Shown: positions 33,061-44,048 of the stretch, in pieces | Position numbering within the stretch: the stretch's first letter is position 1 | How the letters are laid out: every line of letters begins with the position of its first letter | Source: Cyanophora paradoxa | Taxonomy: Eukaryota > Glaucocystophyceae > Cyanophorales > Cyanophoraceae | Direction: 5' to 3' | Length of the DNA: 64,000 nt | Assembly: GCA_004431415.1 (NCBI GenBank) | Contig: QPMI01000138.1 | Span: forward strand, 124,001-188,000 | Position numbers and translations under genes: made by a program | The notes under the pieces: generated by a model | What the model was told of the DNA's origin: nothing | The model's database searches: none | The model's input: the letters and a program-made list of their open reading frames with translations, nothing else

Positions 33061-34552
33061 ATGTCGGACCCGACGCCCCCGAAGTCGCTGAACGAGGTCA
33101 TCGCCGGCGTCGAGAAGCGGCTTTACACGCTGCTAATCAGCGTCGCGTCCGCATGCGCCGAGATCTCTGCCAAGCTGCACGGCGCCGGCGATGTGGGCGC
33201 CGTCGGCACGAGTAACAAGTTCGGCGACGCGCAGCTCGGTATAGACGTGCTTGCCGACAACGTCTTCTTCAAGCACCTCAAGCGCAGCTGCGTCGTGTCC
33301 TGCGCGTCGAGCGAGGAGAAGGCGGAGGAGCACAAGCTCGGCGGCCAAGGTTACAGCGTCGCCTTCGACCCGGTGCGCTCGCCCCAGTCGCGTACGCGCG
33401 CGGGGCGCGCCGCTCGGCAGGCGCGCTGACGCCCCCTCCGCGTGCTGGCAGCTCGACGGGAGCTCGGTGGTGGACGCGAGCTGGGCGGTCGGCACCATCT
33501 TCGGCATCTGGCCGGGCGACGGCCTCTTCGGGCGCCTCGCCGGCGACCAGGTCGCCGCGGGGTGCGCTCGAGCTCGCCCGGGCCCCGGGCCCTGCCGCGC
33601 GGCTCCGCTCTCTTCTGATCGCCCCGTTGCGCCTGGCCCGCCAGCTACGCCATCTACGGTCCGCGAAGACCGTCGAAGAAGCGAGACCGCGCGCCGCCGC
33701 CTCTGACGGGCGCGGCGGGCGCGGGCGTGCGCAGGGAGCAGGACGGTGCTCGTGCTGACGGCGGAGGGCCTGCCCGGCGTGGCGGAGTTCGTGATGGGCC
33801 CCGGAGGAGCCTGGACGCTCTCCCGCGAGAATATGCGCGTCGCGGAGGGCAAGGTCTTCGCCCCCGCCAACCTCCGGGCCTCCGCGGAGAACCCGGGGTA
33901 CAGGACACTCATCCAGCGCTTCCTCGACGAGCGGTGCGCCCTGTACCCCCCTTGCGCCAGTTTCCCCACCCCGCCTGAGACCCGAGCGCCGGCCAGGTAC
34001 ACCCTCCGCTACACCGGCGCCATGGTACCCCGCCCTGAATCGCGTATCCTCCCAACCGCCCCACCGGGATTCGACCCCGCGCCCTGCAGGTCCCCGACGT
34101 TCACCACATCCTCGTCAAGGGCAAGGGCGTCTTCACCTAGTGCGCGCACCCCCGCCCGCGTACCCCCCGGCCCCTCTTTTCATGAGGCGTACCCCCAGCG
34201 CGTGCTCGGCGAAGGATCCCCCGAAGCTGCGGCTGCTGTACGAGTGCGCCCCCCTCGCGAAGGTGATGTGTACCCCGGTCCTCCGCCGCTGCGGCCGCGG
34301 ATCATCGGATGCGAGACGGCGTTCCCCGCGCAGGTCATGGAGGCGGCGGGCGGGGCGAGCTCCGACGGCGCCGGCTCCCTGCTCCGGCTCCAGGCGAGCT
34401 AAGAACCGCCTTCCAACCTCGCGCGCCGACGCCTAAGCCGCGGCGGCCGCGGGCAGATCGCGGGGGCGGGGCACAAGGTGCCGGTCTGCCTGGGCTCGCG
34501 GGACGAGGTCCGCCGCTTTGAGGAGGCCGTCGGCGCCTTCCCCGCGCCCTAG
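33061..34552 (+). CDS. Sedoheptulose-1,7-bisphosphatase
   Basis: The multi-exon gene joins to a protein of the SBPase branch of the FBPase superfamily. Visible blocks: [28 protein letters not shown] joined across an intron to [20 protein letters not shown] (the DPLDGSS metal/phosphate site); [50 protein letters not shown] joined to [57 protein letters not shown]. The enzyme removes the C1 phosphate of sedoheptulose-1,7-bisphosphate. The first Met is followed at once by conserved-looking helix ([17 protein letters not shown]), with no transit peptide or signal peptide, so this copy looks cytosolic. One junction (after YGPR, about 33660) has no clear GT/GC donor. A GC-AG intron starts at 34394. 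Confidence 0.88.
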
Positions 34553-34731
34553 GCCCCGCCCGCCCCTCGACGGAACGCGTCCCTTGTTTCTGAAAGATAA
34601 TAATGCGCTTGGAGCGACCCCCTTGCCCGGGCCTCACCCAATCCCATGCGTTGGCCCATTCTACTTTGTCTTTGACGTTCTCAGAGCTTTGGGCGTTCTC
34701 TCAGAGCACATCGGAGGCACTGGAGGCCCCG

Positions 34732-35940
34732 TCAGCAGCGGTTCTCGAAGCCGGGGTATGGCTCGAACTTGACGCCTAGGGCCTCCTCCAGCTCCTGGTC
34801 GGGCCGCGGCGTCGGCGTCGGCGGGGGGAGGAACAAAGCGACGGTTTTTGAGAGACGAGGCGCGAATTCGAAGCGGGGCGCACGGCCTGGCGGGCGGGCG
34901 GGTCCAGCAGGGCCGCCCGCACGCGGCGCAGGCGCCCGCGCATGCGCAGGGCGGCGGCGGCGTCGTCGGGGAAGGGGAGGGGCAGCCGCCCGTACACCGC
35001 CAGCTCCCGCAGGCCCCGCATCTCCCCCGCGACTCGCTGCGCTCGGGTCAGCTGCAGTCGGCCCGAGGGCGGGCGCTGAGTCGCTCCGCACGGAGAGGAA
35101 GGGGGCGGGGCAGGAAAGGCCCAGCGCGGGTCGCCCTCGATTGGGGCGCGTAGGTCGAGCCTCCGCACGGCGCCCCAGCAGGCGAGGGACTTGCCCGCCA
35201 GCGCGCCGAAGCTCCTCGCGTCCAGCGCGAGCCTCACGTCCTGCGCCGAAAACTTTCGATCGCACGCGGAGTCGGAGGCGGAGGGGCGGGGCGGGCTCGG
35301 GCCTGGAGGGCGTCGAAGTGGGCGAGGGCCTCGGCGAGGGCGGCGGAGGCGGCGGGGCCCTCCTCGAGCTGGCAGGCCTCGAGTTCGAGGCAGCGGAGGC
35401 GGGGCCCGAGGCGGAGCAGGCGGAAGGGGTCGAGCACGGCCCCCACGGAGAGCTGGAGGCCTAGGGCCTTCAGGCGGGCGAGGGGCAGCGCTGCTGCCGG
35501 CGTAAGAGCCGATCGCGAGCGGGGAGGGCAGAGCGGAGGCGGGCGGACGGACATCGGAGGGAGGTGAGGGCGGCGAGGGGGCGCAGGTCGAGGGCGGGGC
35601 CGGCGATGCCGTCGAGGGCGAGGTGCTCGAGCCGTTCGAGGCCGGCGAGCGGCCCCAGGTCCGACAGGCTCGAGAAGCCGAGCTTCAGGCTCAGCGCTGC
35701 GTGCGCGAGTGAGAACGAAGGGGTGGGGGTGGGGGTGGGGGTGGGGGGTGGGGGTGGGCGGGCTTCCATCGGAGGGAAGAGAGATTGGCTAGGCGGCGGA
35801 GGGAGTCCGGGTGCAACGGCTCGCCCCCTATGCGGAACTCGAGGAGCAGCCGCTGGAGCCCCGGGCACGCCTCGAGCTCCGCGAGGACGGCCGGGGCGTC
35901 CCCGGCCCGTCGACAGTTGGGGTACGCATTCACTTGCAAG
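34732..35940 (-). CDS. Leucine-rich repeat protein
   Basis: Several minus-strand exons carry irregular LRRs: LEACPGLQRLLLEFRIGG and LRRLANLSSL; GPLAGLERLEHLALDGI and LRPLAALTSL; LGPRLRCLELEACQL; WGAVRRLDLRAP; MRGLRELAVYGRLPLPF. The last exon ends GVKFEPYPGFENRC and a stop at 34732. LRRs form curved protein-binding surfaces; no catalytic domain is seen and the partner is unknown. The 5' end is not settled. An intron near 35716-35760 is a (GGGGGT)n-like tract on the plus strand. Confidence 0.6.
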
Positions 35941-36303
35941 ATTAAAACGATTACTCTCTGGCCAAATATTAATGCATATGCATGGACAGGCAGGTCCGGC
36001 CAGCTGCAGGCAGGAAACTTTTATAACTATATGAAGGGGAAGGCAAGCTTGCAATTGAAGGGAGGGACTCCGGGAGGGAGGGATCGGGCCCGGGTGCTGC
36101 GGGTGCCATGCTGCGCGCGGTCTGGCACCGTTTGAAACACTATCTTTGTACATGTACCTATAGCATTCTGGTTCGATTGCAATCAGCTAAAGTTCTGCGA
36201 CGCGACTATAGGCTCGAGCAATTGCAACTCTGCAAGGCGGACAGGGAAGTGGGAAGAGAGGGATCGATGGCTGCGGGTTTGCGGTGAGAGAGGTGCCGAG
36301 CGC
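35941..36303. other. Intergenic, AT-richer
   Basis: About 360 bp between two minus-strand genes. It would contain the LRR gene promoter; no feature is recognised. Confidence 0.4.
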
Positions 36304-38036
36304 TCAGCGCGGAGCGGCGGGCGCCTGCGCGCCGCTGAGGAGCACGGCCGCGGGGATCGCGGTGCCGCCGGAGTACACAGCGAAGGCGGGGGGGCCAGTG
36401 AAGACCGGGCCCGGCGGGAGGAACGTGGGGTACGCGAGCACGGAGAAGGGGGCGGAGGGGGCGGAGGGGTCCCCCGCAGGCGGCGGCGGGGGCATGGGCT
36501 GGAGCGGGGCGGCGGGGGCGGCGGCGGGTGCGCGTGGGGCGCGAGGAAGCTCGCCACCTCGCGCAGGACCGCCTCCCGCACCATGTTCCGGATCGCAGCG
36601 GTGTCCAGCCCAGGGGCCGACGGCGGCAGCGCCCGCGCCCCTGCGCCTGCCCCGCCCACGCCTCCGCCGCCGTCCGCTTGCGGTCCGGCGGGGCGGCGGG
36701 CGCCCCGTGGTGGGCCGGCGGACCGGCGGGGAGGGGGTGGGCGCCGGGGCGGGTGAGGGGGAGGCGGCCGGGGCGAGGAAGGCGCCGGGGTGGAAAGCGG
36801 GGGGGGCCGGGGGCGGGGGCGGGTGGTGGGAGCTCGAAGCGGGGGCAGGGGCCGGAACGGCGGGCGCGGCGGGGTTCGGAGGGCCGGAGGGGGGGCGGGT
36901 GTACCCCGGCGCCACGAAATCAACCTTGGACTGGGGAGCGGCTGCGTCCGGCGCGGCGCCCGTGACGCGCTTGTGCATCGCGGCCGAGTGCGCGTTCCAC
37001 CACCTGCGCCGAGGTTCAAGCAGGGTACAGGTAACTCCGGCGAAGCCCTTGAGGGGGGGCTGTACCGGTAGAAGCTGGCGGCCTGCTCCGGGGACACCGA
37101 TTTGATGGCCTGCGGGAGGTCGGACGGGGCGGCGAAGGGGGTACAGGGGTGCAGCGGGGGTACGCGGACCTCGGGGGCGAAGGACTGGAGGTACCAGGCG
37201 CCCTCGGGCTCGAGGCGCGACCAGAGGCGCTGCATCGCCGCCGTCAGCTCTCGCACTGTCCTCGCGCCCCTCCGCAGCTGCCCCGGCCCCGCGCTCAGCG
37301 CCGGCCAGGGGAGCCGGACGCGCCGGGGTACGCGAGCGCGAACCCGGTCGAGGCGCTCCGAGTTCCCTTCGACGAGGCGACAGATCGTCTGGCGGCGAGC
37401 CGGTCGGACCGGGGGAGAGCGGGGGGAGAACGAGGGGGGATGAGGGCAACACGCGGGCCGCGGGAGCTATGCTCGCTAGCACCCGAAAAGCTGAGCGCGC
37501 GGGCGTGACGTCGCGGACCTCCCGCTGGGGCATGGTCATGTTCTGGTGGTGCGGGCCGTCCGACTCGTCGATGGCGTGCAGCAGGGGGTCCGCCGGATCT
37601 GCGCCCCGCTGGTCGTCAGGCGGCGGCGCGGCGCGGAGCGGGGGGACACGCCCGGCAGGCGTGAATGCGCGCACTCGCGCCGGAACGCTTCATTTGGGCC
37701 CACGTTGATAGGAACCACGAGCGCACTTCCTGCGGGGCCGCGGGTCAACGACACGGCGAGCGGCGCGGGGACGGCGCGGGGGCCGCACCAGCTGCGCCAC
37801 AGCCGGGATGATGTTCGAGAGGTCGGAGATGACGCGGCCGACGCTCGCGTGCGCCTCCTGCCGCACTTGGAGGGACTGCGTCAGCATCTCGCAGATCTTG
37901 TTCGTCAGCCTCTGCTCGATAAGCAGCCGCGTCGCCTCGATAAGCTCGGCATCTGCACGCCGGCGGATTGGCGTCAGCAGGCGGCATCAGATCCGGAATC
38001 CTCATTGCGGGGTCCCAGTTGCTGCCGGGCACCGGA
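36304..38036 (-). CDS. Uncharacterised Pro/Ala-rich protein with a helical N-terminal half
   Basis: Exons with natural composition occur in order on the minus strand: LIEATRLLIEQRLTNKICEM continuing into LTQSLQVRQEAHASVGRV and SDLSNIIPAVAQL (a long helix); EVRSWFLSTWAQMKRSGA; PADPLLHAIDESDGPHHQN; RELTAAMQRLWSRLEPEGAW; AIKSVSPEQAASFYR; RWWNAHSAAMHKRVTG; DTAAIRNMVREAVLREVASF; then a Pro/Ala-rich tail ending SGAQAPAAPR at 36304. Short introns with CTGAC-like branch sites and CAG acceptors separate them. I do not recognise the family. It lies directly downstream of the bZIP exons on the same strand and could be the C-terminal part of the same transcription unit. The 5' end is unresolved. Confidence 0.45.
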
Positions 38037-38096
38037 CGATACTAGCCTGCAGCAGTGTGAGCGCGTGAACGCGGCTGCATTCAAAAGCGAGAATAT

Positions 38097-38402
38097 CTAG
38101 CACCCAGAAACGTTGGTTCTCTGCAGCTGCTTACGCAGCTTATTGACTTCCTGAGGGGCGGTCGCGCAGGTGAGCTAGAGCAACCGTTTCACGCCCCGCC
38201 TCGCCGCATGCACGGCATTGCACGCAACTGATCGAAGCAGCTCGTTCTCCTGGGCCAAGGAATGAAAGTTATTCTTCTTCTTGAGCCTCGCCCGCCTGGC
38301 TGACTCCCGCCGCGCGAGCTTCCGCTCGTCCTCCGAAGCATCCGGACCGGCGTGGGCTGAGCCCTCGCCTTCGCCCGAAGCGAGCTCCGTTGTCGGTTCC
38401 AT
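38097..38402 (-). CDS. Small bZIP transcription factor-like protein
   Basis: Exon 38229-38402 starts at an ATG (MEPTTELASGEGEG...) and carries a bZIP basic region, ERKLARRESARRARLKKKNN, followed by FHSLAQENELLRS. A 78-bp intron leads to exon 38097-38150, EVNKLRKQLQRTNVSGC and a stop. Across the junction Leu residues fall every seven positions (HSL, ELL, NKL), giving a leucine zipper of about three heptads. bZIP proteins dimerise through the zipper and bind DNA through the basic region. The invariant Asn of the N-x7-R signature is Arg here, so DNA specificity may be altered. The frame is open upstream of the ATG to about 38490, behind a possible acceptor, so more N-terminal exons are likely. 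Confidence 0.6.
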
Positions 38403-38650
38403 CAATTGGGCCGCGGCGGAGCGGAGAAAGTCGCCGGACTTTCGATGAGGGCAGTTGCTTTCCGCGATCACCGCCTCCTGGAGTGAAGAAGGCTCAAAAA
38501 ACGTGAACTACATCGACGCCGGGACCACGGTCTCGCCGCGGCTCTGCTCGCTCGAAAGAGGTTGTACCCCCGAAAAGCAGGCACTGGGGCCGCGACGGCC
38601 TGCGGAAAACAGCTGCAGTCAGAACGAGGTAGAGGATCGAACACACGCGC

Positions 38651-41600
38651 ATGTCGGCCTTCGAGCCGGCTTTCGCCGGGGTCTCGACGGCCGCTCCGCT
38701 AAGAGACGGCCGCCGCCTGCCGGCCGCGAGCTGTAGTCTCGCGCAGCCTCAGGACACTCCGTCGTGCAGCACGTCCGCCTTGCCGCTGGCCGCGCCGCCG
38801 CCGCGGCCGCGCTCGTTCGACGTCGGGGTGCCGTCTCACGCGTTCAGCCCTGCAAGCTGTTCTTCCGCCAGCGCGCGGTATGGTGCAGTTCATGATGTCA
38901 ACAAGCGGAGGCATGCAGGACTTTCCCGGCCAGCGGGCGGCCGTCGCTTCCCGTCCCAATTCTGGGGCTGTCAGCGCGTGGATGCGGTCCGGAATCGCAG
39001 CCGTGGTATTCCCCAGCGACTTCCTGCGGCAGCCAGCTCGGCTGGCGAGGAAGGGACCAGCCCCGTGCGAGCGACGGCAGCTGGCCAACCAGACGCAGAA
39101 GACGCCACGGAGACCGCAGCCTCCACAGCGCCTGCGATGACGCCCAGTGCTCTTCTAATGAAGTCCTACGAGGTCGCCGCGGACGCCCACAAGCACCAAC
39201 GGCGCAAGACCGGAGAGCCGTATGTCGCTCTTTGCCCTTCATCGCCTCTCACGCCCACGTCCTCTTGACGCGTTTCTACGCAGTTACGTGACGCACTGCG
39301 TCGAAACATGCAACATCCTTGCTCGGTCTGAAAGCTTGCCGGCGGTTCGGCCCGTAGCTAACCGCTGGCGGGCAGGTTGATCAACAGCAAGGTCGGCGAC
39401 GAGAGCGTCATCGAGCGTGGATTCGAGGGCATGTTCGGCCCTAACGAGAGCAACCTCATCGCGGCAGCCATGCTGCATGACACCGTCGAGGCGAGCGCGA
39501 GCAAGCGCACGCCGCCTTTTCGGGAGCCCGAGCTCTGACGCGCTCGCCCGCAGGACACCGACCTCACGCTGGAGGACATCGAGAAGATCTTCGGCGCGGA
39601 GGTCGCGGAGATGGTTGACGGGGTGCGGGCCCCACCGCCGCCCCCGCCGCCCCGCCGTCCCGGCGAGCCGATGCGCGCGGGGGCAGGTCACTAAGCTGAA
39701 CAAGATCAACGCGCTGACGCGGACGCGGACGGCGGACCCCGAGAAAGAGCCGCCCGTGGCGGCGGCGACGTCGAGCCTGCCGCGCGGCAACGCGGACTAC
39801 CTGCGCAAGATCTTCCTCTCCATGGCCCGCGACGTCCGCGTCATCCTCATCAAGCTCGCCGACCGCCTCCACAACATGCGCACGCTCCAGGGTCCGCCCG
39901 CCCGCCCGCCCCGCACCGCAACCTCCCTCCCGCCCGCCCGAGTTGACGCGCCGGCCGCCCGCCTGCGCAGGCCTCTCGCGGCCGAAGCAGATCAAGATCG
40001 CGCAGGAGACGCTGGACATCTTCGCGCCGCTGGCCTCGCGCCTGGGCATCGGCCTGGTCGAGGCCGAGCTGGAGGGTGCGCGCCGCCCGCCGCCCGCCGC
40101 CCGCCGCCCCCGCCCTCCGGCGCTGACGCCGGCGCCGCGCAGACCTGTGCTTTCAGTACTTGCACCCGACGCTGCACGAGGAGCTTGCGGGGCAGGCGGC
40201 GGCCCGCGAGGCGGAGAGCGCCAGCTACCGCGAGCGGGTCGAGCGCACCCTCAAGGTGCCGCACGCCCCTCCGCCTCCGTCCCTCCTCGCCCCGCGCGCC
40301 GCGCCGCGCCGAGTTGACCCCGTGGACGGCGGCAGGCGCGGCTTCACGAGGAGCACGTGCTCTCGGACATCCAGGCGGTCCCCAAGCGGCTGCAGCGCAT
40401 CCACCAGGTCATGGCGGCCACCGGGAAGGACTTCGAGCAGGCGCGCCCCCTCCCTCCCGCTTCCCCCCCTTTCCTTTCCTTTTCTTTCCTTTTCTAACGG
40501 CGCGCGGCGGAACGGGGCAGGTGTACGACGTGGAGACGATCCGCATCCTGGTACCCACCGCCCGGGACTGCTACATCGCCCTGGGGGTCGTCCACGTGCG
40601 CCCGTCGGCCCCGCCCCGCCCTCCTCCGGCGTGGCCCGAGCCCCGGGCAGAACCTGTGGAAGCCGATCCCGGGGGAGCTCCACGACTACATCGCGAACGC
40701 CAAGAACAACCACTACCAGGTACCCCCCACGCCCCGCCCCGCCCCGCCCCGCCCCCCCTCGTCCCGCCGCCTCCCCGTGAGCCGCGCCGCGCGCGCGTGC
40801 GCGCGCAGGCGCTGCACTCGACGGTGTGCGGGCTGGACGGGAAGCTCATCTGCGTGCGGATCTGCACGCGCGAGATGTTTTACCTCGCGCAATACGGCAT
40901 CGCCGCCCACTGGCGCTACCAGTCCGAGCTCGCCGTCCTCTCCTCCGTCCGCCCCCGCCCCCCCGCCCCCCGCCGCCCCCGCCGGAGCTCACGCTGGCCC
41001 GCCGGCCTGCAGGGCGACTCGCGCGAGCTCCGCTGGCTCCGCTCCGTCCTCGACTGGAAGACCGGGGACGGCCTCTTCGACGCCGAGGAGTTCATGGCGC
41101 GCCCCGGGCCCCGGGCCCCGGGCGCCCGCCTCGTCCGCGGCCCCCCGCCTCGCTCACGCCGCCCCGCAGAAGTCGGTGCGGTCGGACATCCTGCCCGAGC
41201 GGGCGATCGTCTTCACGCCCTCGGGGGCCACCGTCGAGCTCCCCCTCGGCGCCACCCCCATCGACTACGCCTACGAGTGCGCCCCGCCCGAGGCGCGCGC
41301 GCTCTGCTCTGAGCGGGCGGGGCGGGCAGGGTCGGGGGCACGGGGCTGGGCCACCGGGCGCGGGGCGCGCGCGTGAACGGGCAGTTCGTGCCGCTCAACT
41401 ACTGCCTCAAGGACGGGGACCAGGTGGAGATCATGACGTCGAAGAGCGCGCTGCGGGGCCCGCGGCTCGCCTGGCTCAACCCCCACCTCAACTACGTGCA
41501 CACGCAGCGGGCCCGCGCCGGCATCCGCTCCTACTTCGCGCTCCAGGACGAGTCCCTGAATGTCGTCGAGGGCCTGAACGAGCTCGAGCGCGAGCTCACG

Positions 41601-43015
41601 ATGCTCGGCGTCCGCTACCGGCCGGCCCCCGTCACGCGCCTCCTGCGGGCCTGCCGGCCGCAGGCCCCCTCCCTCGGCGAGGAGGCCGAGGCCGCCGCCG
41701 AGGAGGAGGACGGGGAGGAGCAGGGCGTGCCGGACGTGCTGGGGCACATCGCGGCCGAGCACGGGTGCGCACGCCCGGGCCGGGCGCCCCGCGCGCCGTC
41801 CCGAGCGGAGGCGCCGGCAGGTTCGCGCGGGACATGCGGGGGAGGGTGGAGCTGCTGGCGGCGATCGGGCGGGGCGAGATCTCCGCCCAGACCGCCGGCG
41901 CCGGCGCCTTCGACCGGCAGTGGGCCACCGACGAGTTCCCCGCGTGCGCCCCCCGCCCCCCGCCGGCCGACCCCCGCTTCCCTTCGTGAGGCCGTGCGGG
42001 CGGGCGGGCAGGGCCGAGGAGGCGGCGGCGGCGGCCGAGGATCCCGCAGAGGAGCCGGCGCCGGGGGCCGCGGCGCTGAGCATCCGCGGCGTCGGCTCGT
42101 TCGCGCCGAAGCTCGCCAAGTGCTGCGACCCTTTCCCCGGTGCGCCAGCGCCGTACCCCCCGTCCTCCCCCTCCCCCCTCCCCCTCTCACGCCTCGGGCA
42201 GGGGACGACGTCGTGGGGCACCTGACGCGCGGGGGCCGCTTCGTCGCCATCCACCGCCGCGCCTGCAAGAACATCCTCGCCAAGGTACCCCCGCCCCCCC
42301 GCCCGCCCCCGCCCCCGCCCCCCGCCTCCCAACGCGGCCCTCAAATGCAGGAGAACACGGAGCACTTCATCAAGGTGGAGTGGGGCGCCGACCGCCAGCG
42401 CCACCGGCCCGTCCGCGTCCTCGTCAAGGCGCGCCTCCCTCCCTCCCTGAGAAGACGGGCCCCGGCCCGACTGACGAACGGCCCCCTCCTCCTCCGCCCC
42501 CGCCGCGCAGGCGTTCGACAGGGACGGCCTCCTCTCGGACGTCGTCTCCATCGTCGCCCAGGAGAAGGCCCGCCCGCCCCCTCTTTAGCTCTCGTCTGTT
42601 GCGTCCCGCCCCCCTCGCCTGAGCGGCCTCGTCTGCGCAGGTGAACATGAGCGAGTGCCAGTCGAGCTGCGCGGAGGGCGTCTGCTCCACCGCACAGATC
42701 CGCGCCGTCCTCGAGGCGAGCCTTCCCCCCTCCTCGCCGCCCGCCCTGCCCGCCCTGCCCGCTGCCTGCCTGCCCTGCCTTCCTGACTCGCCCCCTCGCC
42801 CCCGCGCGCAGGTGAAGAGCGGGCACCAGCTGGCCCGCATCCTTCACCTCATCTCCCACCTCCCCAACGTTCAGTACGCCTGCCGCCCCTACCGCAACGA
42901 CGGTCCGCCCCGCGCCCCCGGGCCCGGGTCCCTTCCCCCCTCCTCGCCCCCGCCGACCACGCCGCACCCCGCAGCGGCGAACATTCCGCTGAACGCGTGG
43001 AACAAGATCCAATGA
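38651..43015 (+). CDS. RSH: RelA/SpoT homologue (RSH) with HD, synthetase-like, TGS and ACT domains
   Basis: The first exon encodes a Ser/Ala/Arg-rich leader (MSAFEPAFAGVSTAAPLRDG), probably a plastid transit peptide, before the conserved YEVAADAHKHQRRKTGEPY. Exons then give the (p)ppGpp hydrolase domain with the HDxxED motif (AAMLHDTVE joined to DTDLTLEDIEKIF) and ILIKLADRLHNMRTLQGL. The synthetase-like domain follows (YDVETIRILVPTARDCYIAL, NLWKPIPGELHDYIA, NHYQALHSTV), then TGS (VFTPSGATVELPLGATPIDY) and a C-terminal ACT domain (VLVKAFDRDGLLSDVVSIVA, HLISHLPNVQYACRPYRN). RSH enzymes make and degrade (p)ppGpp; plant and algal copies act in plastids. Here synthetase residues are lost: the catalytic Glu of the E-V-Q-I-R-T block is Cys (LICVRICT) and the GRPK-loop Arg is Val. 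At least five introns have GC donors. The gene is divergent from the bZIP exons. Confidence 0.88.
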
Positions 43016-44048
43016 GGCGCCGGCCCGGCCCTGCCTTCCCTCTTCCTCCTCGTCTTCCGTCCCCTTCTCCTCCGGCGGGACCGCCCCCCGCCCCCCTGTA
43101 CTTTACCCCTTAGGCTTTCAAGATGCATATGCGACATCGACATTCAGCCCCCTTTTCATACCATACCCCACGCGCCCAGCGTGTACAGAGCGCGCCCCTC
43201 TACCCCTCCTCTTCTCCCCCTTTCTCCTCCTCCCTTGCGGCCTCTTCCGCGTTGTACCCCTTGCCTGCCGAGCTCGCTTCACGCCTGCCCTCGTAGCATG
43301 GACATTCCAGATTTTCACCAACTCCGTGTGCTGTCTAAATATTTTGTGTTCGCAATTTCCTCTGGTTCACTGTACAGGCGCTCTGCGACCTGTCTTTTGC
43401 CTCGTTGTGTGAATAGATGTTGTGTGATGATTGTCAATGGCTTCGAATCATTCACGTGCCGAGGCGCCGACTCGAGGGCCGAGGATGTGCGGCGTCGGGG
43501 GAAACGGTTCTCGCATCCGTTGCAATTAGATCCTTGCCGCGCCGCTACTGCATACTGGGTCTAGACGCCAATCGCGACTTCTAGCAGTTCTACGGCCCGC
43601 GGCGGTGCTAGTCACGACTATAATAATTATAATTACATGTACATCCCGCGCGCGAGCTCAGTGTCGACGTCGAGTGCGTGCGCATGCATCGGTGAAATTC
43701 GAAGCCGGACAGCTGTACATGTCCAGGTGATATTACAACATTTGATTTCGAAGCAATTATACTGCAACAGTGTTCCGAGGCGCGTCCGGCCGCGTGGCGA
43801 ACTACCGCAGGTCGGAGCCGAGCGACCGCAGGCGGCCAGACAAAAAAGAGGGCATCCGCAGAAACACATGGGAAGCTAGTCGCTAAAGCTGCCGCTGGGG
43901 GATTCCTTTCAAGTTTCGACGTCTGCCGGCGACGGGATCGATCGAGTGCCGCCGGCAGGGCCCGAGGTGGACGTATGTGCACTTAGGGGTGGTTGACGAG
44001 CATCCTGCGCGGAGCGAGGGCGTCTGAATCAGCGAGGGAGATCAAATG
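43016..44048. other. Intergenic between convergent RSH and carbonic anhydrase genes
   Basis: About 1 kb of tail-to-tail intergenic DNA containing both 3' UTRs. No gene or repeat is recognised. Confidence 0.45.
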
